DNA of 64,000 nt from NCBI GenBank assembly GCA_947627875.1, contig CANQXS010000004.1:62001-126000 (forward strand), in the 5' to 3' direction. The position numbers were made by a program, and so were the translations under genes. The DNA comes from an uncultured Clostridia bacterium (GTDB lineage Bacteria > Bacillota > Clostridia > Oscillospirales > Ruminococcaceae). The notes under the pieces are model-generated. The model searched no databases. It was not told the origin of the DNA and saw nothing but the letters and a program-made list of their open reading frames with translations. Position 1 is the first letter of the stretch, and every line of letters begins with the position of its first letter. Below are positions 51,403 to 60,662 of this stretch, one piece after another.

Positions 51403-53241
51403 TTATTCCACCGTTACGCTTTTGGCAAGGTTTCTCGGCTTATCGACGTCGAGACCCTTCGCGCAGCTCACATAGTAGCCCATAAGCTGGAGCGGAACGA
51501 CCGCAAGGCTTGCCAAAAACAGGTGATCGGTATTCGGAATATAAACCGTGAAGTCTGCAAGGTCTTCTATTCCGTAGTTGCCGTAGCAGGTGAGCCCCAT
51601 AAGATACGCGCCGCGGCTCTTTACCTCGACCATATTGCTCACAGTCTTTTCATAAAGCTCCTGCTGAGTAAGAACGCTGATAACAAGAGTGCCGTCCTCT
51701 ATAAGGCTTATCGGACCGTGTTTCAGCTCGCCGGCGGCATAGGCTTCGGAATGGATATAGCTTATCTCCTTCATCTTGAGGCTTCCCTCGAGGCAGACGG
51801 CGTAGTCTATTCCCCTGCCGATGAAGAAGGCGTCTTTTACGGCGGCAAACTTCGCCGCGAACCACTGTATCCTCTCCTTGTCTTCAAGTATCTTTTCTAT
51901 CTTTTTGGGAAGAGTCTCGAGCTCGGCAGTGAGTCTGAGATACTCTTCCTCCGAAATTTCGCCCCTCACATAAGCAAACTGAATGGCGAGCATATACCCC
52001 GCGGCAAGCTGGCAGCTGTATGCTTTTGTCGTTGCGACGGATATTTCGGGACCGGCGAGGGTATAGAACACGCTGTCGGCCTCTCTTGCTATGCTCGACC
52101 CGACTACGTTCACGATGCCGAGGGTCTTGCAGCCGCGCTGTCTTGCCATTTTCAGCGCCGCAAGGCTGTCGGCGGTCTCGCCCGACTGGCTTATTACTAT
52201 AACGAGGCAGTCTTCGCGGAGCTTCATTTTTCTGTATCTGAATTCCGAGGCGAGCTCGACTCTGACCTGAACCGAAGTGAGCTCCTCAAAGACGTATTGC
52301 AGCGCCATTCCGACGTGATATGCCGAGCCGCAGGCTACTATATATATCTGCCTGAGGTTTTCTATGTCTTCGTTTTTTATCCCCACCGACGAAAGGTCTA
52401 TCCTTCCGTCCTTCACGAGGGAGTTTATCGTGTCGCGGACAGCCTTGGGCTGCTCGTGAATCTCTTTGAGCATAAAATGCTCGTAGCCGGCTTTTTCGGC
52501 GGCTTCGGCGTCCCACTTTATCTCGGTCGGTTCCTTCTGTATCTCTTCGCGGTCGATGTTGTAGAAGGTAACCTCGCCCTTTTTCAGCTTCGCTATCTCG
52601 AGGTCGCCGACATAATATACGCTCCTCGTGTATTTGAGAATCGCGGGGACGTCGGAGGCTACATAGCTCTCGCCGTCGGCGATCCCTATTATCATCGGGC
52701 TGTCCTTGCGGATAGCGTATATCTCCTCGGGGCAGTCGGCAAACATAAGCTCCATCGCGTATGAGCCGCGGATTCTGGTCATCGCGCGGGCAAGGGCGTC
52801 GACAGGTCCGAGATTATACTTTTTATAGTAGTAGTCGACAAGCTTTACGCCGACCTCGGTATCGGTCTGGCTCTTGAAGGTATAGCCGTTTTTGGTGAGC
52901 TTTTCCTTAAGCTCCTGATAGTTTTCGATTATTCCGTTATGTACTCCGATGACGTTCTGGTCGTCGCTCGAAAGCGGGTGGGCGTTAGTCACCGAGGGCT
53001 CGCCGTGGGTCGCCCAGCGGGTATGACCTATTCCGCAGGTTCCTTCGACAGCCTCGCCCTCGTTGGTCATCTCCCTGAGTATTTTAAGCTTGCCCTTAGC
53101 CTTTACTATCTCCGCAGGGGCGGTGCCGTTCCTTACGGCTAAGCCCGCAGAATCGTAGCCGCGGTATTCAAGCTTTGAAAGCCCGTCTAAAAGTATCGGC
53201 GCAGCCTGTTTTTTTCCGGTGAATCCGACTATTCCGCACAT
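51403..53241 (-). CDS. glmS: Glutamine-fructose-6-phosphate aminotransferase
   Basis: Makes glucosamine 6-phosphate from fructose 6-phosphate and glutamine, the entry to UDP-GlcNAc. The 612-residue protein begins MCGIVGFTGKK, with Cys2 as the glutaminase nucleophile, and has GHTRWATHG, then two SIS sugar-isomerase domains (SQSGETADSLAAL; KEISYIHSEAYAAGELKHGP) and ends DKPRNLAKSVTVE as is standard. It lies 12 bp after glmM in the same transcript. No glmS ribozyme was seen in the short space before it. Confidence 0.97.
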   Translation of the reverse strand: MCGIVGFTGKKQAAPILLDGLSKLEYRGYDSAGLAVRNGTAPAEIVKAKGKLKILREMTNEGEAVEGTCGIGHTRWATHGEPSVTNAHPLSSDDQNVIGVHNGIIENYQELKEKLTKNGYTFKSQTDTEVGVKLVDYYYKKYNLGPVDALARAMTRIRGSYAMELMFADCPEEIYAIRKDSPMIIGIADGESYVASDVPAILKYTRSVYYVGDLEIAKLKKGEVTFYNIDREEIQKEPTEIKWDAEAAEKAGYEHFMLKEIHEQPKAVRDTINSLVKDGRIDLSSVGIKNEDIENLRQIYIVACGSAYHVGMALQYVFEELTSVQVRVELASEFRYRKMKLREDCLVIVISQSGETADSLAALKMARQRGCKTLGIVNVVGSSIAREADSVFYTLAGPEISVATTKAYSCQLAAGYMLAIQFAYVRGEISEEEYLRLTAELETLPKKIEKILEDKERIQWFAAKFAAVKDAFFIGRGIDYAVCLEGSLKMKEISYIHSEAYAAGELKHGPISLIEDGTLVISVLTQQELYEKTVSNMVEVKSRGAYLMGLTCYGNYGIEDLADFTVYIPNTDHLFLASLAVVPLQLMGYYVSCAKGLDVDKPRNLAKSVTVE

Positions 53242-53253
53242 ATCATTTCCCCC

Positions 53254-54633
53254 TTATACCGTATGACCCTTATCGGTTATCGTCTTTACTATTCCGTCGA
53301 CGTAGCGGCGGCAAATTTCCTCGGTCTCGGCTTCAGCCATTACCCTTATCAAAGCTTCGGTCCCGCTCTCGCGGACGAGTATCCTTCCGCTGCTGCCTAT
53401 TTCGCTCTCGGCTTTCTTTATTGACTCCGCAACGTCGGGGTCGTTGAGAACGGCGGCTTTATCCTTTACCTTTACGTTTACGAGCACCTGGGGATAAACG
53501 GTAAGCCCCTCGCAGAGCTCGCTCATCTTCTTCTTGCTCGCTATCATGACCTCCATCATCTTGAGGCTCGTTAAAATCCCGTCGCCGGTAGAGGCGTATT
53601 TTGAAAAGATTATATGCCCCGACTGCTCGCCTCCGAGCCTGCAGCCGTTCTTTTGCATATATTCATATACATATTTGTCTCCGACGGCGGTTTTTGCGTA
53701 ACCTATGCCGAGCTCGTCAAAGGCCTTATAGAGCCCGAAGTTCGACATAACCGTAGTTACCACGGTGTTGGTCAAAAGCTTTCCGCGGCTCTTCATATAT
53801 TTTCCGTAGATATAAAGGATATGGTCGCCGGTCACGGCTCCGCCCTTTTCGTCGACGCAGAGGCAGCGGTCGGCGTCGCCGTCGTAGGCAAACCCGACGT
53901 CGAGCCCGTTCTCGACGACGAATTTCTGAAGATTTTCAAGGTGAGTCGAGCCGCAGTCTTTATTGATGTTTATGCCGTCGGGCTCGGCGCCTACGACGTA
54001 GGTCTTGGCTCCGAGAGCGTCGAATACCGACTTTGCTATGTTCCAGCTCGAACCGTTGGCGCAGTCGAGACCTACCTTAAGCCCCTTGAAGGAGTATATT
54101 CCCAGAGAGATAAGATAGCCTATATAGCGGTTTCTTCCCGAAACGTAGTCGACCGTTCTTCCTATATTCTCGCGGACGGCATAGGCGGGCTCGCTGCCGC
54201 CGAAAGCCGTCGGCTTGCCGTCGAGGTAATCCTCTACGAGCGAAATAACGTCTTCCGACATCTTTTCGCCGTTCGAGTTTATCAGCTTTATTCCGTTGTC
54301 GTAATAGGGGTTATGGCTCGCCGAGATCATAATTCCGCAGTCGAACTCGTCGATTTTGGTGATATAGGCTACCGAAGGGGTGGTAGTGACGTGAAGAAGG
54401 TAGGCGTCGGCTCCCGAAGAGGTAAGCCCCGCTGCAAGAGCGTATTCAAACATATAGCTCGAACGGCGGGTGTCTTTTCCTATCACTATGCGCGCGTGCT
54501 CGCCCGAGCCCGCCCTGCGCTTAAGCTCTCCGTAATACCAGCCCAGAAATCTGCCGACCCTGAACGCGTGGTCGGCTGTAAGACCGATGTTTGCCTCCCC
54601 GCGGAAGCCGTCGGTTCCGAAATATCTGCCCAT
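53254..54633 (-). CDS. glmM: Phosphoglucosamine mutase
   Basis: Converts glucosamine 6-phosphate to glucosamine 1-phosphate. The 459-residue protein has GTDGFRGEAN at the start, the phosphoserine loop MISASHNPYYDNG with Ser106 and the metal loop DGDADRCL near 245, and near the end SGRILVRESGTEALIRVM for phosphate binding. The frame is open six codons further upstream, but AAAGGA fits the ATG at 54633. Leads glmS in a two-gene operon; the order glmM-glmS keeps the pathway together. Confidence 0.96.
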   Translation of the reverse strand: MGRYFGTDGFRGEANIGLTADHAFRVGRFLGWYYGELKRRAGSGEHARIVIGKDTRRSSYMFEYALAAGLTSSGADAYLLHVTTTPSVAYITKIDEFDCGIMISASHNPYYDNGIKLINSNGEKMSEDVISLVEDYLDGKPTAFGGSEPAYAVRENIGRTVDYVSGRNRYIGYLISLGIYSFKGLKVGLDCANGSSWNIAKSVFDALGAKTYVVGAEPDGININKDCGSTHLENLQKFVVENGLDVGFAYDGDADRCLCVDEKGGAVTGDHILYIYGKYMKSRGKLLTNTVVTTVMSNFGLYKAFDELGIGYAKTAVGDKYVYEYMQKNGCRLGGEQSGHIIFSKYASTGDGILTSLKMMEVMIASKKKMSELCEGLTVYPQVLVNVKVKDKAAVLNDPDVAESIKKAESEIGSSGRILVRESGTEALIRVMAEAETEEICRRYVDGIVKTITDKGHTV

Positions 54634-54665
54634 TAACTCATTTCCTTTCAAAACATATTGAAAAT

Positions 54666-54694
54666 ATTATACAGTATCGGGCGGAGAATGTCAA
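54666..54694 (-). promoter_or_regulatory. Promoter of glmM-glmS
   Basis: Perfect TTGACA (54689-54694) and TATAAT (54666-54671) on the minus strand with 17 bp spacing. Confidence 0.9.
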
Positions 54695-54761
54695 CATAAT
54701 AATGCCGTGATGAAAGCTAAAAGTTTCGGTCAAGATTTTGATCCTGTTCCGCTTTTCCGAC

Positions 54762-54796
54762 AAAAAAGCGCCTCCACCTTAGCGGCGGAAGCGCTT
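54762..54796 (-). terminator. Terminator of ftsZ
   Basis: AAGCGCTTCC and GGAGGCGCTT (minus strand) form the stem around 54766-54796, followed by T residues. Confidence 0.75.
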
Positions 54797-54808
54797 CTGC
54801 GATTATTC

Positions 54809-55873
54809 TTACTTATTGAGGAAGCCCCAGAGGTTGTCGTAGAACGGGTCTCCGGTAGACTTGCGCTCCTCGCCCTCGGCAGAGGATTCCTCCTCCTTGG
54901 GTTCCTCGGGCTCGGGCTGATACTCGTCGAAGTCCGCTGCGATGACGATAAGGTCGATAGCGTCGTTGAGGTCTTCCTTGAAGTCCGCGCCGAAGATGAG
55001 GTTTACGTCCTCGGCGGCAGCCTTGGTGATGGTGTCGGTCAGCTCGGCGATCTCGCCCGCAACGATGTCTTCCGACATAGTGATGTTGATGAGCAGCCTT
55101 CTTGAGCCCTTGATAGAGGTCTCGAGCAGCGGGCTCGAGATGACCTGCTGAACGGCGTCGGCGACTTTGTCCTTGCCCTCGCCATGTCCGATAGCCATAT
55201 GAGCGTAGCCGGCGTCTTTCATTATAGTCTGAACGTCGGCAAAGTCGACGTTGATCTCGCCGTGCCTGAGAATGAGCTCGGTTACGGAGAGGACCGCGGT
55301 TTTAAGTATATCGTCGGCAAGAGCGAAGGACTGGCGCATAGTCAGGTTCTCCTTGCCGGTGAGAAGCTTCTGGTTGGGTATTACTACGAGCGAATCGACG
55401 TTTTTAAGAAGGGCGTCGATCCCGCGCTCTGCCTGTGCAAGCTTCTTTGCGCCTTCAAACGAGAAGGGCTTGGTTACGACCGCAACCGTAAGTATTCCCA
55501 TATCGCGGGCAATTTCGGCGACTACGGGAGCAGCGCCGGTGCCGGTCCCGCCGCCCATTCCGGCGGTGATGAATATCATATCCGCACCCTTAAGAGCGTC
55601 GCATATTTCGTCTTTAGATTCCTGAGCGGCTCCCTCGCCGACCTCGGGCCTTCCGCCGGCGCCGAGACCGTGGGTCAGCTTCTGACCTATCTGGATCTTT
55701 ATGGCTGCCTTGGAGTTCTTGAGAGCCTGCGCATCGGTATTTATAGCAATATATTCGACATTCTGGATGCCGGTCGAGACAATGCAGTTGAGGGCGTTTC
55801 CGCCGCCTCCGCCTACACCTACAACCTTGATCTTTGCCAAATCAATGCCTTCGTTTTCCATAATGAATCCCAT
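54809..55873 (-). CDS. ftsZ: Cell division GTPase FtsZ
   Basis: Tubulin-like protein that forms the division ring. The 354-residue protein has VVGVGGGGGNALN near the start, the GTP-binding GGGTGTGAAPVVAE near 105, and the T7 loop region NVDFADVQTIMKDAG. The acidic linker is short and the conserved C-terminal peptide reads DNLWGFLNK. The frame opens at 55924, but GGAGG nine bases before the ATG at 55873 sets the start. It closes the murE-to-ftsQ cluster but has its own promoter and terminator. Confidence 0.96.
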   Translation of the reverse strand: MGFIMENEGIDLAKIKVVGVGGGGGNALNCIVSTGIQNVEYIAINTDAQALKNSKAAIKIQIGQKLTHGLGAGGRPEVGEGAAQESKDEICDALKGADMIFITAGMGGGTGTGAAPVVAEIARDMGILTVAVVTKPFSFEGAKKLAQAERGIDALLKNVDSLVVIPNQKLLTGKENLTMRQSFALADDILKTAVLSVTELILRHGEINVDFADVQTIMKDAGYAHMAIGHGEGKDKVADAVQQVISSPLLETSIKGSRRLLINITMSEDIVAGEIAELTDTITKAAAEDVNLIFGADFKEDLNDAIDLIVIAADFDEYQPEPEEPKEEESSAEGEERKSTGDPFYDNLWGFLNK

Positions 55874-55939
55874 TTTCAACATCCTCCAATATCCAATATA
55901 TAATAATCGGCGAAGCGCCCACAAACTAAATATAGTATT

Positions 55940-55968
55940 ATAGTATCACAAAAAATCTCACTTGGCAA
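55940..55968 (-). promoter_or_regulatory. Promoter of ftsZ
   Basis: Minus strand TTGCCA (55963-55968) and TACTAT (55940-55945), 17 bp apart, with TGA directly before the -10 box. Confidence 0.7.
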
Positions 55969-56001
55969 TAGGTTTTTGAAAGAAATTTCAGGAAACTTAC
56001 A

Positions 56002-56868
56002 TCAATTTTCGACCGAACCGCCGTCAGAGGTCTCGGAGCCATCCGAAGAGGGCGGATCCTGAGGCTGATTCACAGCTTCAAGGTCCTCTTTTTTGATGAA
56101 CGAAGCTCCCGCCGCCGCGCTGTGATAGATTATCTCGCCTTCGTCCTCGGGCGAGAGGTTTTCTTCGATTATCGCAGTTATATAGCGAAGCTTATATTCA
56201 TAATCGAGCGAGCTTCCGAAATCAATGTCGATCCGATCGTCGTATTTCATCGTTATGTTGGTTCTGTCCGTTATGTCGATAGAGGTTATTTTGCCGTCGC
56301 AGGTCTCTGAAATCGCCTCGAAGAGCTCGAGGATTATCTCCTTCTTGGTTTCGTCCTCAGACTCGAAGTCTTCCCCGAGGGCGACGTTTTTGAGCTGCAT
56401 TCCCGTAACGAGTATCAGCCCCGCCCTCGCGCCGAGCTGCTCGGTTTCGAGGTATCTTCCGTTCTTTGTTATTACGGCATAGCGCGAGCCCTCGTATTCG
56501 CAGCAGGCGAACGCCTGTGCCTCGGTGACCTCGACTATGAATTTGTCGGGCAGCTTCCGCCTTAAAGTCACGCTTTCGAGGTATATGAGCTTATCCTTTA
56601 TCTTCTCGGCGGTCCTGTCTAAGTTTATGCCGTACATATTCCTGCCCTCGTGGAGCCCGCCGGCGTTCAATATCTGGTCGGCGGAATAAATGCTGTTGCC
56701 GGTAACGGTGTATTCCTTTATGTTGAATAATACCGTTCTTGAGAGAACGAGGAATATCCCCGCGCATATAAGGAACAGCATAAGATAGTAAAGCGAAAGA
56801 TTGCGCCTGCGGCGGCGGGGTCTGCCCTGAGGAGCAGGATTGCCGGATGATTTTACAACGTCCTTCAT
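56002..56868 (-). CDS. ftsQ: Division protein FtsQ/DivIB
   Basis: Bitopic membrane protein that links early and late divisome parts and regulates septal synthesis. The 288-residue protein has a basic N-terminal cytoplasmic stretch (RPRRRRRNLS), one membrane helix at about 25-47, then a POTRA domain starting FNIKEYTVTGNSIYSADQIL and the FtsQ beta domain. The tail is acidic and Ser/Asp-rich. It follows murA by 16 bp, as in other dcw clusters. Confidence 0.88.
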   Translation of the reverse strand: MKDVVKSSGNPAPQGRPRRRRRNLSLYYLMLFLICAGIFLVLSRTVLFNIKEYTVTGNSIYSADQILNAGGLHEGRNMYGINLDRTAEKIKDKLIYLESVTLRRKLPDKFIVEVTEAQAFACCEYEGSRYAVITKNGRYLETEQLGARAGLILVTGMQLKNVALGEDFESEDETKKEIILELFEAISETCDGKITSIDITDRTNITMKYDDRIDIDFGSSLDYEYKLRYITAIIEENLSPEDEGEIIYHSAAAGASFIKKEDLEAVNQPQDPPSSDGSETSDGGSVEN

Positions 56869-56884
56869 TTTTTCGCTTCCTTTC

Positions 56885-58144
56885 CTATGTTCTCTTTATC
56901 GCCGCGCCCACCGAGCGCAGCGCAGTCTCTATCGATTCATATCCGCGGTCTATATAATGCAGGTTCGAGACCGTTGTAGTGCCTTCGGCGGCAAGCCCTC
57001 CGAGGACCAATGCCGCGCCGGCTCTTAAATCCGAGGCTACCGTCGCGGTTCCCGAGAGCCTTGCCGCGCCTTCTATCACGGCTACCTTGCCCTCCGCCTT
57101 TATATCGGCTCCGAGGCGCCTCAGCTCGGGAGCCGCCCTGAAGCGGTTCTCGAATATGTTTTCGACAATTACCGATGTCCCCTTTGCCTTTGTGAGCACA
57201 GCCATAACTATCGGCTGGCAGTCGGTCGGGAACCCGGGATAGGGCATCGTCCTTACGGTTTTTATCGCACGAAGCGGCTTCTTAGCGTTTATGTAGATCC
57301 TATCGGAATAGGGGTAGACCCCGCAGCCCATCTGCTCGAACACCGACACCGTCGAATACATATCCGACGGTCTCACGCCCCTGAGCATAAGCTCGCCGCC
57401 CGTTATCGCCGCGGCGCCCATATATGTTGCCGCCACTATCCTGTCGGGCATAACCGTGTATTCCGCTCCGTGGAGCTTTTCAACCCCCTTAACGGTTACC
57501 GTAGAGCTCCCCTGCCCCGAGATTTCGGCTCCGCAGGCGTTTAAAAAGCCCGCAAGGTCGGCTATTTCGGGCTCGCGCGCGGCGTTCCTTATAACCGTTT
57601 CACCCGAGCCGATAACTGCCGCGAGCATTATGTTTTCGGTCGCGCCGACGCTCGGCAGAGTCAGGGTTATATCGGCTCCCGTAACCGTCCCGGAAAGGGT
57701 GCAGTCGAGAACTCCGTGGTCTTCGCATATCTTCGCGCCGAGCTTTCTTAAGCCCGAAAGATGAAGGTCTATAGGTCTCGGACCGAGCTCGCAGCCCCCG
57801 GGGAACGACAGCCTGCACCTTCTGAGCCTGCCGAGAATTGCCCCGAGAAACACTATCGACGAGCGCATTTCGCGCATAAGCTGCTCGCTTATTTCGTAGT
57901 CGGATATGCTCCCGGAGTCTATCTCTAAGGTACTGCCTTCGCGCCTGCATTTGCAGCCGAGCGACCCGAGAATGCGGCAGGAGGAATAAACGTCGCTCAG
58001 CGCGGGGCAGTTATGTATAACGCAGACCCCGCCCGACAAAAGCGTTGCCGCCAGAACGGGGAGGACGCTGTTTTTAGCGCCGTGAACTCCTATCTCGCCC
58101 GATATTTTTCTTCCGCCCTCTATGTAAAGCTTTGATTCCGTCAC
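56885..58144 (-). CDS. murA: UDP-N-acetylglucosamine 1-carboxyvinyltransferase
   Basis: First committed step of peptidoglycan synthesis: transfers enolpyruvate to UDP-GlcNAc. The 419-residue protein has GAKNSVLPVLAATLL, the catalytic Cys118 in GGCELGPRPIDLH and PGFPTDCQPIVMA, all typical. The frame opens at 58192 but the GTG at 58144 has AAAAAGGGG before it and gives normal length. It is the fosfomycin target; Cys at position 118 predicts sensitivity by this criterion only. MurB, the next enzyme, is not in the window. Confidence 0.95.
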   Translation of the reverse strand: MTESKLYIEGGRKISGEIGVHGAKNSVLPVLAATLLSGGVCVIHNCPALSDVYSSCRILGSLGCKCRREGSTLEIDSGSISDYEISEQLMREMRSSIVFLGAILGRLRRCRLSFPGGCELGPRPIDLHLSGLRKLGAKICEDHGVLDCTLSGTVTGADITLTLPSVGATENIMLAAVIGSGETVIRNAAREPEIADLAGFLNACGAEISGQGSSTVTVKGVEKLHGAEYTVMPDRIVAATYMGAAAITGGELMLRGVRPSDMYSTVSVFEQMGCGVYPYSDRIYINAKKPLRAIKTVRTMPYPGFPTDCQPIVMAVLTKAKGTSVIVENIFENRFRAAPELRRLGADIKAEGKVAVIEGAARLSGTATVASDLRAGAALVLGGLAAEGTTTVSNLHYIDRGYESIETALRSVGAAIKRT

Positions 58145-58222
58145 CGCAATATCCCCTTTTTGACTGTTATGCATCGGCTTTCTACGTTGCATAATATGTC
58201 AATCGGGGATTTTGTGCTACAT

Positions 58223-59362
58223 TCAGGCTTTAATGACCTCTGAAATCACGTTCCAGATCCTTTCGGGGGTGTCCTCTATGAATTGCTCGCTCGCATGAGC
58301 CGACATTTCGTTCAGCGCTTCGGGGTCGTTTATAAGACCTCTTACCGTTTCGGCGATAAGCCCGGGGGTTATGTCCTTTTGCTCATAGAGCACCGCCGCG
58401 CCCGCGCTTTGCAGCACGAGCCCGTTGTAATACTGATGATTCTCGGCAAGATAGGGCGACGGGATAAGGATAGAAGCCTTTCCCTCAGCCTCTATTTCGG
58501 TCAGAGCGCCCATTCCGCAGCGGCTTATTATAAGGTCGGCGGCTGCCATGCAGACCGACATGTTGTCGATATATTCCTTAACGATAAAGTTGGGGTGCTC
58601 CGAAAGGACTATTTTCCTGTCGGCAAGCCCCTTTTCAAATTCCTCGCGGTTGCTCTTTCCGTAGGAATGGATATGGTTCACCTTTACTCCGTCGCGGATA
58701 TACCATTCCATCAGCTCGAGCGCGGCGTTGTTTATCGCCCTTGCGCCGAGGCTCCCGCCGGTTGAGAGCACGCAGACCGAACCGTCGAGCCCGAGGCTGC
58801 GCTTTGCCTCCTCTTTCGAGAGGGTATGACCCGCGAAGCCTTTCCTTACGGGCAGACCGGTTACGACGCACTTTGAGCGCACCTGCTCCTCGAGCCTGTC
58901 GGCGGCCTTGGAGACGGTGAGCATTATCCTGTCGACGTCGGGGGAAAGGAGCTTTGTCGTGAGTCCGGGGAAGGCGTTCTGCTCGTGGATAACGGTTTTT
59001 ATCCCCATTTTCGCGGCTTTTCTTACGATAGGTCCGCAGACGTAGCCGCCCGTGCCGATGACGATATCGGGCTTGAAATCCTTGAGTATCTTGGAGGCTT
59101 TTGCGCCCGAAGTCGCAAGATAGGCGGCGGCTTTTATGTTCCTGCCGATATTTTTCAGCGACAGGTGCCTTTGAAAGCCCGCGACCTTCATTCCCGCGAA
59201 GTTGAAGCCAGCGTTTTCGGCAAGGCGGTGCTCCATTCCGTTCGGAGTCCCGACATAGAGGAACTCAGCGTCGGGGCAGTTGTCTTTTATTATTTCGGAA
59301 ATGGCGAGCGCAGGGTTCACATGTCCCGCGCTGCCTCCGCCCGAAAGGATAACTCTGAGCAT
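58223..59362 (-). CDS. murG: MurG lipid II-forming GlcNAc transferase
   Basis: Adds GlcNAc to lipid I on the inner face of the membrane, making lipid II. The 379-residue GT28 protein begins LRVILSGGGSAGHVNPALAI, has HEQNAFPGL near 125, and in the C-terminal domain TGGSLGARAIN and ISRCGMGALTEIEAEGKASILIPSP followed by HQYYNG. The ATG at 59362 is preferred to a GTG three codons upstream since GGTG lies at normal distance. It lies between ftsW (18 bp) and murA (78 bp). Confidence 0.95.
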   Translation of the reverse strand: MLRVILSGGGSAGHVNPALAISEIIKDNCPDAEFLYVGTPNGMEHRLAENAGFNFAGMKVAGFQRHLSLKNIGRNIKAAAYLATSGAKASKILKDFKPDIVIGTGGYVCGPIVRKAAKMGIKTVIHEQNAFPGLTTKLLSPDVDRIMLTVSKAADRLEEQVRSKCVVTGLPVRKGFAGHTLSKEEAKRSLGLDGSVCVLSTGGSLGARAINNAALELMEWYIRDGVKVNHIHSYGKSNREEFEKGLADRKIVLSEHPNFIVKEYIDNMSVCMAAADLIISRCGMGALTEIEAEGKASILIPSPYLAENHQYYNGLVLQSAGAAVLYEQKDITPGLIAETVRGLINDPEALNEMSAHASEQFIEDTPERIWNVISEVIKA

Positions 59363-59380
59363 AATTTTCACCCGCTGATA

Positions 59381-60640
59381 TTATATTTCGCACTGCCGCG
59401 ATATTCCGAGGATAACTCCCATTTCGGCGAGCTGCATCAAAAGCGCCGTGCCTCCCGAGCTGAAGAAAGGCAGCGAAATGCCGGTGTTCGGGAAGGCGTT
59501 GCAGGCGACGCCGATGTTCAAAAACGCCTGCAAGCCTATCTGGAAGGTTATGCCCGTCGCAACGAGCATTCCGAATTTGTCGGGCGCCTTTTTCGCGATA
59601 TAAAAGCCCCGATAAACGAACAGCGCGAAGAGGATAACGACGACTATTCCGCCCAAAAAGCCGAGCTCCTCGACGATTATCGGGAGTATGAAGTCGTTAT
59701 ACGGCTCGGGGAGCCAGGCGTATTTTTGGCGCGATTCTCCGAATCCGAGACCGAACCACCCGCCCGAGCCTATCGCTATCAGCGACTGGGCGGTCTGCCA
59801 GCTCTCGTCGGAAATTTCTCCGCTGTCCGCCTGCGACATGCTCGTAAAGCGGTCGAGGACGTAGGAAAGGTCGATAAGCCCGAGAAGGCTCGCTATCGAA
59901 GCCGCGAGCACCGCTGCGACGACAAGGAGCACTCCCGCCCTGATGAGCTGCTTTATCGGTATCCCGCTCACAAAGAGCACGCAGAAGCCTATCATAACCA
60001 TAAGCATAAGCCCCGAGATATGCCTCTGCAAAACCATAAGTCCGCAGACGAGCCCGAGGACGACAACCATCGGCAGAACGCCCTTGCGGAAGTTGTTGTA
60101 ATGATTCTGATGCCTTACCGCGAGGTAGGAGAGAAAAACGATAAGAACCGCTTTCATAAGCTCGGAGGGCTGGAACGACCACGAGCCTATCTCTATCCAC
60201 CTGTAGGCGTTCGCCTCGGCATGACCTATCGGCGAGAATACCGCGAGCATAAGCGCCAGCGCGGTTATAAAGCCGATAAAGACTATCTTTGTGTTCATAA
60301 GGATATGATAGTCGAAGAACGAAATGAACACCATAATGATAACGCCGGCAACGGCGGCTATCCCCTGAGTGCGGACATACATATAGCCGTCGTGAGCCTT
60401 CGAGGTGAGCCCCGCCATATAGCTCGCCGAGAACATCATGATTATCCCGTATACGAGTAGGACGATGACTATAACGAAGAAGAGCATATCGAGGTTGCCG
60501 TCGTAGATTCTGAGCCCGGGCTCCTTCTGCTTCGGCTTTTTTTCGGCGGCTTCCGGCGGAGCCTTCAGCGCCTGAGGCGGCGGTGTTTCGCCGCCGGCGG
60601 GAGCCCTGCCGACTATGTAATTCTTTCTTTTACGCGCCAC
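59381..60640 (-). CDS. ftsW: SEDS glycosyltransferase FtsW/SpoVE
   Basis: Polymerises lipid II into glycan strands together with a class B PBP. The 419-residue protein has a Pro/Lys-rich cytoplasmic start, then about ten membrane helices, with the family motifs WSFQPSELMK near 190 and late FPNTGISLPFFSSGGTALLMQL. The acid WLPEPYNDFILPIIVEE loop around 290 carries the catalytic-region residues seen in SEDS proteins. It could be the vegetative FtsW or sporulation SpoVE; position between mraY and murG fits both. Confidence 0.92.
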   Translation of the reverse strand: MARKRKNYIVGRAPAGGETPPPQALKAPPEAAEKKPKQKEPGLRIYDGNLDMLFFVIVIVLLVYGIIMMFSASYMAGLTSKAHDGYMYVRTQGIAAVAGVIIMVFISFFDYHILMNTKIVFIGFITALALMLAVFSPIGHAEANAYRWIEIGSWSFQPSELMKAVLIVFLSYLAVRHQNHYNNFRKGVLPMVVVLGLVCGLMVLQRHISGLMLMVMIGFCVLFVSGIPIKQLIRAGVLLVVAAVLAASIASLLGLIDLSYVLDRFTSMSQADSGEISDESWQTAQSLIAIGSGGWFGLGFGESRQKYAWLPEPYNDFILPIIVEELGFLGGIVVVILFALFVYRGFYIAKKAPDKFGMLVATGITFQIGLQAFLNIGVACNAFPNTGISLPFFSSGGTALLMQLAEMGVILGISRQCEI

Positions 60641-60662
60641 GGCGCAGCCTCCCTTTGCGGAT

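Noticed and set aside
53242-53253. glmS ribozyme
   Set aside because: Only 12 bp separate glmM from glmS, too short for the ribozyme.
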